Translations under genes and position numbers: made by a program | Notes under the pieces: generated by a model | Told to the model about the DNA's origin: nothing | The model's database searches: none | The model's input: the letters and a program-made list of their open reading frames with translations, nothing else | Origin: Hephaestia mangrovi | Lineage (GTDB): Bacteria > Pseudomonadota > Alphaproteobacteria > Sphingomonadales > Sphingomonadaceae | DNA: 64,000 bases | Assembly (NCBI RefSeq): GCF_019880555.1 | Contig: NZ_JAINVU010000002.1 | Span: 62,001 to 126,000 of the forward strand | Reading direction: 5' to 3' | Part shown: positions 53,423-62,291 of the stretch, piece after piece | How the letters are laid out: every line of letters starts with the position of its first letter | How positions within the stretch are numbered: the first letter of the stretch is position 1

Positions 53423-54691
53423 ATGCGACGCTTGACCCTCGTCACCCTGCTCGTCGGGGCCATGCTTTCTACACCCGCGAGCGCGCAATCGCTCGATGCC
53501 GTGATCGACGCGGCACTGGCGCATTCGCCGACGCTTGCCGCCGCACGCGCGCGCGCCGATGCCGCTGCCGCCAAGGTCGACGAAGCGCGCGGCGCGCGGC
53601 TGCCGCAGGTCAGCCTCGACGGGCAGGTCGGCTATGGCCGGATCGACCCGCAGGGCTTCTTCAATCTCGCCGCCGCCGACGTCACGCCGCGCTCGGCCGC
53701 GCTCGACGCCGAGCTGCCGCTGTTCACCGGCGGCCGGCTGGGCGCGGCCGAGCGGCAGGCCGAGGGCGGCCGCGCCGCCGCGGGCTATGCGCTCGATGCC
53801 GCGCGCCTCGCGCTTCGCGTTCAGACGGTGAAGGCCTATGCCGATGCGCTCGGCGCCGGCGAGCGGATGGCGAGCTACGCCAAGCTGGTCGATGCGCTGA
53901 CCGAGACGGTACGCCAGGCCAAGCTCAAGTTCACCGCCGGCGACGGCACCTCGACCGATGTTGCCCAGGCCGAGGCGCGGCTCGCCGAAGCGCAAGCCGG
54001 GCTCGCGGGCGCGGAGGGCGACCAGCAATCGGCGCTGACGCGCTTGAAGACGCTGACCGGCGCGCCGGTGACGCCCGACGCCGCCTTGCCCGGCCCACCC
54101 GCGGTGCCGGCGAGCATCGACGCCGCCGTCGCGCAGGCGATCGCGCACAATCCGCAGCTCGCCCAGGCCGATGCGATGGTCAAATCGGCGCGCGCCGGCG
54201 TATCGGCGGCGCGCGCCGATCGCCTGCCGATGCTGAGCGCCTATGCGCAGGCGTCGAGCGTGCGCGACCAGTTCTTCCCCGGCTACAAGGCGGACAGCGC
54301 CAGCGCCGGCCTGCGCCTGCATTGGAAGCTGTTCTCCGGCGGCCAGGCGAGCGCCAGGCAGCGCGGCGCCGAGGCCGATCTCAGCGCCAGCGAAGGCGAC
54401 TATCAGGCGGCGCGCGACGCGATCGAGCAGCAGGCGACGCAGGGCTTCGAGGTGGTGCGCGCCGCCCGCGCGGTGCTGACCGCTGCCGAGGCGCGCGCGA
54501 CGGCAACTCAAAGCGCGCTGCACAGCACCAGGCTCGAAGTGCAATCGGGTGCCAAGCCGCAGCTCGCGCTACTCGATGCCGAGCGCGAAGCGATCGACGC
54601 CGAAAGCGGCCGCATCGCCGCGCAAGGCAATCTGCTGGTCGCCGCTTATGCCTTGCGCGCCGTCGCCGGCATGGACGACATGCGGCCCTGA
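53423..54691 (+). CDS. TolC-family outer-membrane efflux channel
   Basis: The 422-residue protein has a Sec signal (MRRLTLVTLLVGAMLSTPASAQ) and the two-fold TolC repeat: SLDAVIDAALAHSPTLAAARARADAA, then SIDAAVAQAIAHNPQLAQADAMV, with long Ala/Gln-rich coiled coils between. It most likely completes the tripartite pump with the adaptor and RND permease encoded on the other strand. The gene lies 9 bases after the DUF2892 gene. Its last 46 bases overlap the end of cydC on the opposite strand. Confidence 0.88.
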   Translation: MRRLTLVTLLVGAMLSTPASAQSLDAVIDAALAHSPTLAAARARADAAAAKVDEARGARLPQVSLDGQVGYGRIDPQGFFNLAAADVTPRSAALDAELPLFTGGRLGAAERQAEGGRAAAGYALDAARLALRVQTVKAYADALGAGERMASYAKLVDALTETVRQAKLKFTAGDGTSTDVAQAEARLAEAQAGLAGAEGDQQSALTRLKTLTGAPVTPDAALPGPPAVPASIDAAVAQAIAHNPQLAQADAMVKSARAGVSAARADRLPMLSAYAQASSVRDQFFPGYKADSASAGLRLHWKLFSGGQASARQRGAEADLSASEGDYQAARDAIEQQATQGFEVVRAARAVLTAAEARATATQSALHSTRLEVQSGAKPQLALLDAEREAIDAESGRIAAQGNLLVAAYALRAVAGMDDMRP

Positions 54692-56283
54692 AGTCGCGGC
54701 ACGTCACCGATGGCGATGGAACGGGTCGCCAGCGCCAGCGGCGCGCGGCGGTGCGAGACCAGGACCAGCCCTGTGCCGGTGTCGCGCAGCCAACCGCCGA
54801 GCCGCTCGACCAGCAGCGCCTCGGTGGCGGCGTCGAGGCCTTCGGTCGGCTCGTCGAGCAGCAGCCACGGGCGACGCGCGAGCAGCGCGCGGGCGAGCGA
54901 CAGCCGCTTGCGCTCGCCACCCGACAGGGTGCCGCCGGCCTCGCCGAGCGCGGTGTCGAGCCCGTCGGGCGCGGCGTGCAGCCGCTCGTCGAGGCATGCG
55001 ACGTGCAGCGCCTGCCACATCGCGTCCGCGTCGACGCCGGGCCGTGCGACGCGCAGATTGTCGGCGATCGACCCGGCGATCATCGGCGCGTCCTGCGGCG
55101 ACAATGCGACCTGGGCGCGGATCGTCGCGGCGGAGACGGTGTCGATCGGTTCCCTGCCGATCGCGAGGTCGAACAGGTCCGGCCGCGAGCCGGCGAGGCT
55201 CTGCAGCAACAAGGTCTTGCCCGATCCTGATCGCCCGGTGATCGCGATCCGCGCGCCGGGGGCGAGGTGCTCGCCGCCGATTGTCAGCGACAACGCGGCG
55301 GCCTCTGACGGCGCGGGTGCAGGCGGCGCCATCGGCAGCGCCTCGAGATCGGCAAGCCGGCGCAACCCCGCCTCGACGCGCGCCTGGCGCAGCGCGGTGC
55401 GCGCCCAGGCCGCCATCGCCTCGATCGCCGAGACCGACGCGAGCAGCGCCAGCGCGACGCGCGGCGCCGATGCCGTTGCGGTCGCCAGCACCAGCGCTGC
55501 GGTGATCCCGGCATAGACGGCCAGCAACGCGGCGATCGCGCCTTCGCCGCAGAACAACCGGGCATTGGCGCGGTCGAGATCGGCGGCGATCGCGGCGAGA
55601 TCCTGCTCGACCCGCGCGGCGAGGCCGTAAGCAACGATTTCGGCGCGCGCTTCGGCATAATCTACATAGCGTGCGCGGAGCGCCCCTAGCGCCTCCGCCG
55701 CCTCGCGCGCCGGCTCGCGCGTCAGCCGCGTCGCCAGCGCGCGCAGGCTGACCGGCAGCGCCGCGAGCAGCACCAGCAGCATCACTGCTGCGCGCCAGCC
55801 GGCAAAGGCGGCGATGGCCACTCCGGTTGCCGCGCCGATCAGGCTCGCCAGCAACGTCGGCCGGCGGACGATCAGGTCTTCGAGCGCGTCGATATCGCCG
55901 ATCAGCCGTGCGCTGGCGTCGCCGCCCGAGAGGTTCGGCGCGGTGCGGCTGTCCTGTGCCGCGAGCCGCTCGAACAGCCGCCCGCGCAGCCCCGCCATCG
56001 CCAGCAGCGCGGCCTCGTGCGACCATAGCCGCTCGCCGTAGCGCGAGACGGTGCGCAGGATCGCGAGCAGCCGGATCGTCGCGCTGGGGATCAGATAGTT
56101 GAACGCATAGGCGGCGACCGATCCCGCCGCGCCAGCGATCGCCGCAGCGGTGAGGAACCAGCCAGAGATCGCCAGCAACAGGATCGACGACACCGCCGCG
56201 ACCGTCGCCGCGAGCGCCGCGAGCCGGATAAAGCGGCGGATCTCTGGAGTCAGCTCGTGGCCGAACAGCTTGCGCCCGCTCAT
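54646..56283 (-). CDS. cydC: Heterodimeric ABC exporter subunit CydC
   Basis: The 545-residue protein has six helices followed by an ATPase domain: Walker A ITGRSGSGKTLLLQSL, signature LSGGERKRLSLARALL and Walker B WLLLDEPTEGLD. It pairs with CydD to move thiols (cysteine, glutathione) or haem-related cargo, needed for assembly of cytochrome bd. Its ATG overlaps the cydD stop (56280-56283). The C-terminus overlaps the TolC-like gene tail-to-tail by 46 bases, an unusually deep overlap. Confidence 0.88.
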   Translation of the reverse strand: MSGRKLFGHELTPEIRRFIRLAALAATVAAVSSILLLAISGWFLTAAAIAGAAGSVAAYAFNYLIPSATIRLLAILRTVSRYGERLWSHEAALLAMAGLRGRLFERLAAQDSRTAPNLSGGDASARLIGDIDALEDLIVRRPTLLASLIGAATGVAIAAFAGWRAAVMLLVLLAALPVSLRALATRLTREPAREAAEALGALRARYVDYAEARAEIVAYGLAARVEQDLAAIAADLDRANARLFCGEGAIAALLAVYAGITAALVLATATASAPRVALALLASVSAIEAMAAWARTALRQARVEAGLRRLADLEALPMAPPAPAPSEAAALSLTIGGEHLAPGARIAITGRSGSGKTLLLQSLAGSRPDLFDLAIGREPIDTVSAATIRAQVALSPQDAPMIAGSIADNLRVARPGVDADAMWQALHVACLDERLHAAPDGLDTALGEAGGTLSGGERKRLSLARALLARRPWLLLDEPTEGLDAATEALLVERLGGWLRDTGTGLVLVSHRRAPLALATRSIAIGDVPRLQGRMSSMPATARKA

Positions 56284-57830
56284 AGTGCCACCTCGATCCG
56301 GGCGGCGGCGATCAGATCCGGGTCGTGCGTCGCGACCAGAACCGCACGCTCGCGCGAGACGGCCGCGAGCAGCGCGATGATGTCGGCGGCGCTGTCGGCG
56401 TCGAGATCGGCGGTCGGCTCGTCGCAGATCAGCAGCGGCCGCCCCGACAGCAGCGCCCGTGCCAGCCCGACGCGCCGCCGCTCGCCGCCCGACAGCCCCG
56501 AGCCGCGATGATCGAGCACCAGAGCGAGCCCGCCGCGCGCCGCCATCAGCGGGCCGAGCCCAACGCGCTCGGCAACCGCGGCAATTCTGTCGGGTGTCGC
56601 ATCGGGCGCGGCGAGGGCGATATTCTCGCCGAGCGTGCCGGGCAGCAGCAGCGGGCGCTGCGCCGCCCAGGCGATGTCGGCGGGGTCGAGCGCGCCGCCG
56701 CCTGCCGTGGTGATCGCGCCGGCGATGTCGGTCACTTGCCCGGCGATCGCCGCCAGCGTGCTGGTCTTGCCGCTGCCGGTCGGCCCGGTCAGCGCGACGA
56801 AGTCGTGCGGGTCGAGGGCGAAGCTCAGCGGCCCGATCCTTGTACCCGGCCAGTCGATCGCCAGCCCGGCCACCCGCAGGCCGTCGAAGCGCGCGGGCTG
56901 GACCTCGGCAACGGGCGCATCGGGCAAGGCCTGCGTCAGTGCCTCGCTCGCTGCCTCGCCCAACCGCTTCTCGTGATAGGCCGCCGCCAGCCGCCGCATC
57001 GGCAGATAGAATTCGGGTGCCATCGCGAGTGCAAAGAAGGCGCGTTCGAGCGTCAGATGCTCGGGCGGCGCGAAGGGCAGCATGTGAAGCAGCGCGAAGC
57101 CGCAATAGACCGCGATTAGCGCCACCGCGAGCGCGGCGAAGAATTCGAGCACGCCGCCCGACAGGAACGCCGCGCGCAGCACCGCGATCGTCCGCTGCGC
57201 CACTTCGCGGGTCGCTGCGGTCACCTGCCGGGCGATCCGTTCCTCGGCGCCGAAATGGCGGATCAGCGGCAGATGCCGGACACGATCGACGAACAACCCG
57301 GACAAGGTTTCGAGCGCGGCGAGCTGGCGTTCCGACGCGCGCCGCGCCGCGCTGCCCGCCAGGATCATGCCGATCACGAACGGCAGCATCGTGCCGAGCA
57401 TGATCAGCGCCGCCACCCAGCTCGCCACCGCGGTGATGGCGGCGACGACGATCGGCCCGATCACCGCGCTCGCCCGTGCGGGCGTGAAGCGCGCGCCATA
57501 AGCCTCGATCGCGGCGACATGGTCGATCGCCAGCGTCGCGCTTTCGCCGGCGAGCAGGGCGCGCCCGGTGCGCCCGCCGAGCAGCCCGGGAAACAGCCGC
57601 CGTCGCCAGTCGATTGCCGCCGCCTGCGCTTCGCGGATCGCCACCGCATGGACCCCATACACGCCGGCGCCGCGCAGCATCGGCCCGACGATCAGCGCGA
57701 CGATCGCCGGCCATTCGGGCCGCTGCGCGCCGACCAGCGCGCTCACTCCGTAAGCGACGCCGAGCGCGAACACCGCCGCGCCTGCGACGTCGAGCAGCCA
57801 GAACCAAAAAGTGCGAGTTCGATTTCTCAA
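56280..57830 (-). CDS. cydD: Heterodimeric ABC exporter subunit CydD
   Basis: The 516-residue protein has six helices (starting near WFWLLDVAGAAVFALGVAYG) and an ATPase domain with Walker A LTGPTGSGKTSTLAAIAG, signature LSGGERRRVGLARALL and Walker B LLICDEPTADLDAD. It works with CydC. No ATG fits; the frame seems to begin at a TTG at 57830 within a very AT-rich leader, or at a GTG slightly inside, so the start is uncertain. It is divergent from cydA, and a box of FNR type is in the shared gap. Confidence 0.85.
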   Translation of the reverse strand: MRNRTRTFWFWLLDVAGAAVFALGVAYGVSALVGAQRPEWPAIVALIVGPMLRGAGVYGVHAVAIREAQAAAIDWRRRLFPGLLGGRTGRALLAGESATLAIDHVAAIEAYGARFTPARASAVIGPIVVAAITAVASWVAALIMLGTMLPFVIGMILAGSAARRASERQLAALETLSGLFVDRVRHLPLIRHFGAEERIARQVTAATREVAQRTIAVLRAAFLSGGVLEFFAALAVALIAVYCGFALLHMLPFAPPEHLTLERAFFALAMAPEFYLPMRRLAAAYHEKRLGEAASEALTQALPDAPVAEVQPARFDGLRVAGLAIDWPGTRIGPLSFALDPHDFVALTGPTGSGKTSTLAAIAGQVTDIAGAITTAGGGALDPADIAWAAQRPLLLPGTLGENIALAAPDATPDRIAAVAERVGLGPLMAARGGLALVLDHRGSGLSGGERRRVGLARALLSGRPLLICDEPTADLDADSAADIIALLAAVSRERAVLVATHDPDLIAAARIEVAL

Positions 57831-57856
57831 TATTCTATATCTTGTAATTATAACTC

Positions 57857-57870
57857 TTGATTTTCGTCAA
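57857..57870. promoter_or_regulatory. FNR/Crp-type box between cydDC and cydABX
   Basis: TTGATTTTCGTCAA matches the TTGAT-N4-ATCAA consensus in nine of ten positions. It lies 86 bases before the cydA start and 27 bases before the TTG of cydD, and so could activate or repress either side. An FNR protein with a complete cysteine set is encoded at 63081-63827. Confidence 0.65.
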
Positions 57871-57956
57871 GGCGGGGCGTAGGGCTTTGCCTAGAAAGAT
57901 CGCTCATTGCGAACAAGCGCTTGGCGCTCGTTGTCGCATCGGAATGAGGGTTTGTC

Positions 57957-59549
57957 ATGACCGACTTCGCTGTTGTCGAGCTATCGCGGCTGCAATTTGC
58001 ACTCACTGCGCTCTACCATTTTCTGTTCGTGCCGCTGACGCTCGGCCTGTCGTTCATGCTCGTCATCATGGAAAGCGTGTACGTGATGACCGATCGTCCG
58101 ATCTGGCGCGACATCACCCGCTTTTGGGCCAAGCTGTTCGGCATCAATTTCGTGCTCGGCGTCGCCACCGGCCTGACGATGGAATTCGAGTTCGGGACCA
58201 ACTGGTCCTATTACTCGCATTATGTCGGCGACATCTTCGGCGCCCCGCTGGCAATCGAAGGGCTGATGGCCTTCTTCCTCGAGGCGACCTTCGTCGGCAT
58301 CATGTTCTTCGGCTGGGATCGCCTGTCGAAGCGCGGGCATCTGCTCACCACCTTCATGGTTGCGCTTGGCTCGAACCTGTCGGCGCTGTGGATCCTGATC
58401 GCCAATGGCTGGATGCAGCACCCGGCCGGCGCCGCCTTCGATCCGGCGACAATGCGGATGGAAGTGACCAATTTCTACGACGTCGTGTTCAATCCCGTCG
58501 CACAGGCCAAGTTCGTTCACACGGTAAGCGCAGGCTACGTCACCGCCAGCGTGTTCGTGCTTGGCGTCTCGGCCTTCTACCTGCTCAAGGGCCGCCATCT
58601 CGAGCTTGCCAGGCGCAGCTTCACCGTGGCGGCCGCGTTCGGGCTGGCCGCCTCGCTGTCGGTCGTGGTGCTCGGTGACGAGAGCGGTTATGCGCTTACC
58701 GATAACCAGAAGATGAAACTCGCCGCGATCGAGGCCGAGTGGCACACCGAGCCGGCGCCGGCGGGCATCACCGTGTTCGGCATTCCGCGCTACGAAGGTC
58801 GCGACACGCTCTATCAGGTCAAGGTGCCCTATGTGCTCGGCCTGATCGGCACGCGCAGCCTGACCGGGCAAGTCGAGGGAATCTTCCCGCTGGTCGCCAA
58901 GGCGAAGCTGCGGATCGAAAACGGCCTCACCGCTTATGACGGCGTCGAGAAGCTCAAGGTCAACCCCAACGATGTCGCCGCACGCGCCGAGTTCGAGCGG
59001 GCCAAGAACGACCTCGGCTACGCACTACTGCTGAAGCGCTATGTCGCCGATCCGCGCACCGCTGACGCTGCGACGATCGACAAGGCCGCCTGGTCGACAG
59101 TGCCCAACGTGCCCGCCTTGTTCTTCCTGTTCCGCGGCATGGCCGGGTTGGGTTTCGCTTTCATCGCGTTCTTTGCCGCCGCCTTCTACTTCTCGACCAT
59201 CCGCCGCTTCGACCGGCGCTGGTTCCTGCGGCTGGCGGTAATCGCCATTCCTTTCCCCTGGCTCGCCGCGGAGATCGGCTGGGCGGTTGCCGAGATCGGG
59301 CGCCAACCATGGGCGGTCGACGGCGTGCTGCCGACCTTCCTCGGCGCGTCCAGCCTGACGGTCGCGCAGCTATGGACGACGATCGCCGGCTTCACGCTGA
59401 TCTACGGCATCATGGCGGTGATCGAGGTGCGGCTGATGCTGGCGACGATCCGCCACGGCCCGGAAACCTACACGCCGTGGCAGCCGCGCCACGATCCGAC
59501 GCCGCGCTCGCCCGAGCCCAACCCGCATTTCGCCGTCCCGGCCGAATGA
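57957..59549 (+). CDS. cydA: Cytochrome bd ubiquinol oxidase subunit I
   Basis: The 530-residue membrane protein is subunit I of the bd quinol oxidase. The axial histidines are His21 (LYHFLFVPLTLG) and His188 (KFVHTVSAGYVT). The periplasmic Q-loop is of the long, E. coli-like kind (VPYVLGLIGTRSLTGQVEGI to LKVNPNDVAAR). The C-terminus keeps GRQPWAVDGVLPTFLGASS. GAGGG precedes the ATG at 57957. It heads the cydABX-hemN unit. The enzyme reduces oxygen with high affinity and tolerates sulfide and NO. Confidence 0.95.
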   Translation: MTDFAVVELSRLQFALTALYHFLFVPLTLGLSFMLVIMESVYVMTDRPIWRDITRFWAKLFGINFVLGVATGLTMEFEFGTNWSYYSHYVGDIFGAPLAIEGLMAFFLEATFVGIMFFGWDRLSKRGHLLTTFMVALGSNLSALWILIANGWMQHPAGAAFDPATMRMEVTNFYDVVFNPVAQAKFVHTVSAGYVTASVFVLGVSAFYLLKGRHLELARRSFTVAAAFGLAASLSVVVLGDESGYALTDNQKMKLAAIEAEWHTEPAPAGITVFGIPRYEGRDTLYQVKVPYVLGLIGTRSLTGQVEGIFPLVAKAKLRIENGLTAYDGVEKLKVNPNDVAARAEFERAKNDLGYALLLKRYVADPRTADAATIDKAAWSTVPNVPALFFLFRGMAGLGFAFIAFFAAAFYFSTIRRFDRRWFLRLAVIAIPFPWLAAEIGWAVAEIGRQPWAVDGVLPTFLGASSLTVAQLWTTIAGFTLIYGIMAVIEVRLMLATIRHGPETYTPWQPRHDPTPRSPEPNPHFAVPAE

Positions 59550-59568
59550 GCCAGAGCCAAGGACACAA

Positions 59569-60717
59569 ATGATGACCATTCCTTTCGACTACGAAACGCT
59601 CCGGATCATCTGGTGGGCGCTGCTCGGCGTGCTGCTGATCGGCTTCGCGCTGACCGACGGCTTCGATCTCGGCACTGCCGCCCTGCTCCCATGGATCGCC
59701 CGCACCGACGAGGAACGCCGCATGGTGATCAACACGATCGGCGCGACCTGGGAAGGCAACCAGGTGTGGTTCATCCTCGGCGGTGGCGCGATCTTCGCGG
59801 CCTGGCCGTTCGTCTATGCGGTCAGCTTTTCGGGCTTTTACCTGGCGATGTTCCTGGTGCTGGCGGCGCTGATCCTGCGGCCGGTTGGCTTCAAATACCG
59901 CTCCAAGAAGCCCGACGCCAAATGGCGTAGCCGCTGGGACTGGGCGCTGTTCGTCGGCGGGTTCGTGCCGGCACTGGTGTTCGGGGTCGCGGTCGGCAAC
60001 GTGCTGGCGGGCGCCCCCTTCCGACTCGATAGCGATTTGCGCTCTTTCTACGAGGGCACGCTGCTCGGCCTGTTCACCCCGTTCACACTGATCACCGGAT
60101 TGTTGTCGGTGGCGATGCTGGTGCTGCACGGCGCCGGCTGGCTGAGCCTCAAGGCCGAGGGCGTAGTGCATGACCGCGCCCGCGCCTGGGGACAGATCGC
60201 CGCGATCGCTGCGATCGTGCTGTTCCTGATTGGCGGCGCGTTCGTCGCTTATGGCGACATGGGCTACCGCCTCGCCGCCGTCGCCGATCCCAACGGCCCA
60301 TCCAACCCGCACCTGACCGGCGCCGTCCACGCCGCTGGCGCATGGCTCGACAATTACGGCGCGCATCCGTGGATGCTGATCGCGCCCGCGCTCGGCCTGC
60401 TCGGCCCGGCGATTGCCTTGTTCGGCATCCGCAGTGGCCGCGACATGATCGTGTTCACCGGCTCGTCGCTGGCGACGGTGGGCATCATCGCGACGGTCGG
60501 CCTGTCGATGTTCCCGTTCATCCTGCCGAGCTCGATCGATCCGGCTTCCAGCCTCACCGCCTGGAACGCCTCGTCGAGCCAGGGGACGCTGTTCATCATG
60601 CTGCTGGTGACGGTGATCTTCCTGCCGATCGTGCTTGTCTACACCGCCTGGGCGTATCGCGTGATGTTCGGCCGCGTGACCGACGAGCAGGTCCGCATGA
60701 ACCCCGATTTCTATTAA
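59569..60717 (+). CDS. cydB: Cytochrome bd ubiquinol oxidase subunit II
   Basis: The 382-residue protein has eight or nine helices. YETLRIIWWALLGVLLIGFALTDGFDLGTAALL at the N-terminus and GATWEGNQVWFILGGGAIFAAWP are diagnostic of subunit II. AAGGA lies five bases before the ATG at 59569; a second ATG follows directly at 59572. It is 19 bases after cydA and 12 before cydX. Confidence 0.95.
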   Translation: MMTIPFDYETLRIIWWALLGVLLIGFALTDGFDLGTAALLPWIARTDEERRMVINTIGATWEGNQVWFILGGGAIFAAWPFVYAVSFSGFYLAMFLVLAALILRPVGFKYRSKKPDAKWRSRWDWALFVGGFVPALVFGVAVGNVLAGAPFRLDSDLRSFYEGTLLGLFTPFTLITGLLSVAMLVLHGAGWLSLKAEGVVHDRARAWGQIAAIAAIVLFLIGGAFVAYGDMGYRLAAVADPNGPSNPHLTGAVHAAGAWLDNYGAHPWMLIAPALGLLGPAIALFGIRSGRDMIVFTGSSLATVGIIATVGLSMFPFILPSSIDPASSLTAWNASSSQGTLFIMLLVTVIFLPIVLVYTAWAYRVMFGRVTDEQVRMNPDFY

Positions 60718-60729
60718 GGAGCACCGATC

Positions 60730-60846
60730 ATGTGGTATTTCGCCTGGATCCTCGGCGTCGGCCTCGCCGTCGGCTTCGGTATCTTGAATGGCATGTGGCA
60801 CGAATTCCACAGCGACCCGCTCGAGGATCGCACCGTCCGCGATTGA
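60730..60846 (+). CDS. cydX: Small cytochrome bd subunit CydX
   Basis: The 38-residue protein MWYFAWILGVGLAVGFGILN... is a single helix with the CydX signature MWYFAWILG and a charged C-terminus (DPLEDRTVRD). It binds subunit I and stabilises the haems. AAGGAG precedes the ATG at eight bases. It is located directly after cydB as usual. Confidence 0.93.
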   Translation: MWYFAWILGVGLAVGFGILNGMWHEFHSDPLEDRTVRD

Positions 60847-60853
60847 TGACCCC

Positions 60854-60887
60854 GTCCGGGCGCCGCCGTCTCCAACGACGCCCGGAC
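60854..60887 (+). terminator. Hairpin between cydX and hemN
   Basis: GTCCGGGCG (60854-60862) and CGCCCGGAC (60879-60887) form a 9-bp stem in the gap of 64 bases. No T-run follows, so it may attenuate or stabilise the cydABX message rather than end it fully. Confidence 0.4.
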
Positions 60888-60910
60888 ACCCGACCGAGGC
60901 GCACCATCCG

Positions 60911-62233
60911 ATGTGGCCCTATCATCCCGATCTGCTCGCCCGGCCCGTGCCGCGCTACACCAGCTACCCGACGGCGGCCGAGTTCACCGATGCCGTGACA
61001 TCGGACGACATGGCGCGGTCGCTCGATACGATCGCCGACGACACGCCGGTCTCGCTCTACCTTCACATTCCCTATTGCCAGGCGATCTGCTGGTATTGCG
61101 GCTGCAACACCGGGGCGGCCAACCGCACGAGCCGCCTGACCGCCTATCTCGACCGGCTCGAGGAGGAGATCGCGCTGGTCGCGACGCGGCTGGGCGGTCG
61201 CGGGCGGATCTGCCGCATCGCCTTCGGCGGCGGCAGCCCCAATGCGATTGCGCCCGCCGCCTTCGAACGACTCGCCGACCGCGTCCGCACCGCCTTCGCC
61301 TGCGATGACGCGGTCATCTCGGTCGAGATCGATCCGCGCGGTTTCACGCGTGATTGGGCGGCCGCACTCGCCCGCGCTGGCGTGTCGCGCGCCAGCCTTG
61401 GCGTGCAGACGCTCGATCCCGCGCTGCAGGCGGCGATCGGCCGGGTCCAGCCGGTCGACGACATCCGCCGCGCCGTGACGCTGATGCGCGAGGCGGGCGT
61501 CGGCTCGATCAATGTCGACCTGATGTACGGTCTCCCCGGCCAGAGCGAGGACGCGCTCGCCGCCACCATCGAGGCCAGCCTGGCGATGGCGCCAGATCGG
61601 TTCGCGATCTTCGGCTATGCGCATGTGCCTCACCTCGTGCCGCGCCAGCGCCGCATCGACGCGACGGCGCTGCCCGATGCGCGCGCCCGGTTCCGCCAGG
61701 CCGCGCTCGCGCACTGGCTGGTGACGTCCGCCGGCTATCGCGCGGTCGGCTTCGATCATTTCGCGCTCCCCGGCGATGCTTTGGCGCAAGCCGCCGCCTC
61801 GGGCACGCTGCGCCGCAATTTCCAGGGTTTTACTGAGGATCGGGCCGAAGTGCTGATCGGCCTCGGCGCCAGCGCGATCAGCCAGTTTCCCGGCGCGCTG
61901 CTGCAGAACGAGAAGAATACCGGCCGCTACCACATGGCGATCGGCGCCGGCCGCTTCGCCACCGCGCGCGGCATCCGGCGCACCGCCGAGGATCGCCGGC
62001 GCGGCCGCGCGATCGAGGCGCTGCTGGCCGGGGGGCGTGCCGATCTTGCCGGCATCCCCGGCCTCGCCACGATCCGCGACCGGCTGGCGCCGTTCGTGGC
62101 CGAGGGACTGGCGACTTGGACCGGCGACACGCTGTCGATCGTCGATCACGCCTTGCCTTATGCCCGCGTGATCGCCGCCACGTTCGATGCCTATCGCGGC
62201 GACGAGGGCCGGCGCTTCAGCAGCGCAGTCTGA
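60911..62233 (+). CDS. hemN: Oxygen-independent coproporphyrinogen III oxidase
   Basis: The 440-residue radical-SAM enzyme converts coproporphyrinogen III to protoporphyrinogen IX without oxygen. PRYTSYPTAAEF is typical of HemN, and YCQAICWYCGC holds the iron-sulfur cysteines Cys56, Cys60 and Cys63 (C-x3-C-x2-C). FGGGSPN, SLGVQTLDPALQ and LMYGLPGQSEDAL follow. The C-terminal HemN domain ends with YRGDEGRRFSSAV. It provides haem under low oxygen and is fittingly placed behind cytochrome bd and next to FNR. Confidence 0.92.
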   Translation: MWPYHPDLLARPVPRYTSYPTAAEFTDAVTSDDMARSLDTIADDTPVSLYLHIPYCQAICWYCGCNTGAANRTSRLTAYLDRLEEEIALVATRLGGRGRICRIAFGGGSPNAIAPAAFERLADRVRTAFACDDAVISVEIDPRGFTRDWAAALARAGVSRASLGVQTLDPALQAAIGRVQPVDDIRRAVTLMREAGVGSINVDLMYGLPGQSEDALAATIEASLAMAPDRFAIFGYAHVPHLVPRQRRIDATALPDARARFRQAALAHWLVTSAGYRAVGFDHFALPGDALAQAAASGTLRRNFQGFTEDRAEVLIGLGASAISQFPGALLQNEKNTGRYHMAIGAGRFATARGIRRTAEDRRRGRAIEALLAGGRADLAGIPGLATIRDRLAPFVAEGLATWTGDTLSIVDHALPYARVIAATFDAYRGDEGRRFSSAV

Positions 62234-62243
62234 CCGTTGCGCC

Positions 62244-62270
62244 AAAAAAAGGCCGGCATCGCTGCCGGCC
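62244..62270 (-). terminator. Rho-independent terminator of ompW
   Basis: GGCCGGCA (62251-62258) and TGCCGGCC (62263-62270) form a perfect 8-bp stem with a 4-base loop. Seven Ts follow on the minus strand (62244-62250). It lies 21 bases after the ompW stop and may also slow hemN transcription on the other strand. Confidence 0.8.
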
Positions 62271-62291
62271 CGAGGCGAGGAGAGGGTAGGG

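Noticed and set aside
54646..57807. A 1053-codon frame on the minus strand that looks like a CydD-CydC fusion
   Set aside because: Only the last 545 codons are CydC. The first half is a meaningless frame running through cydD; real CydD is encoded in another frame up to 57830.
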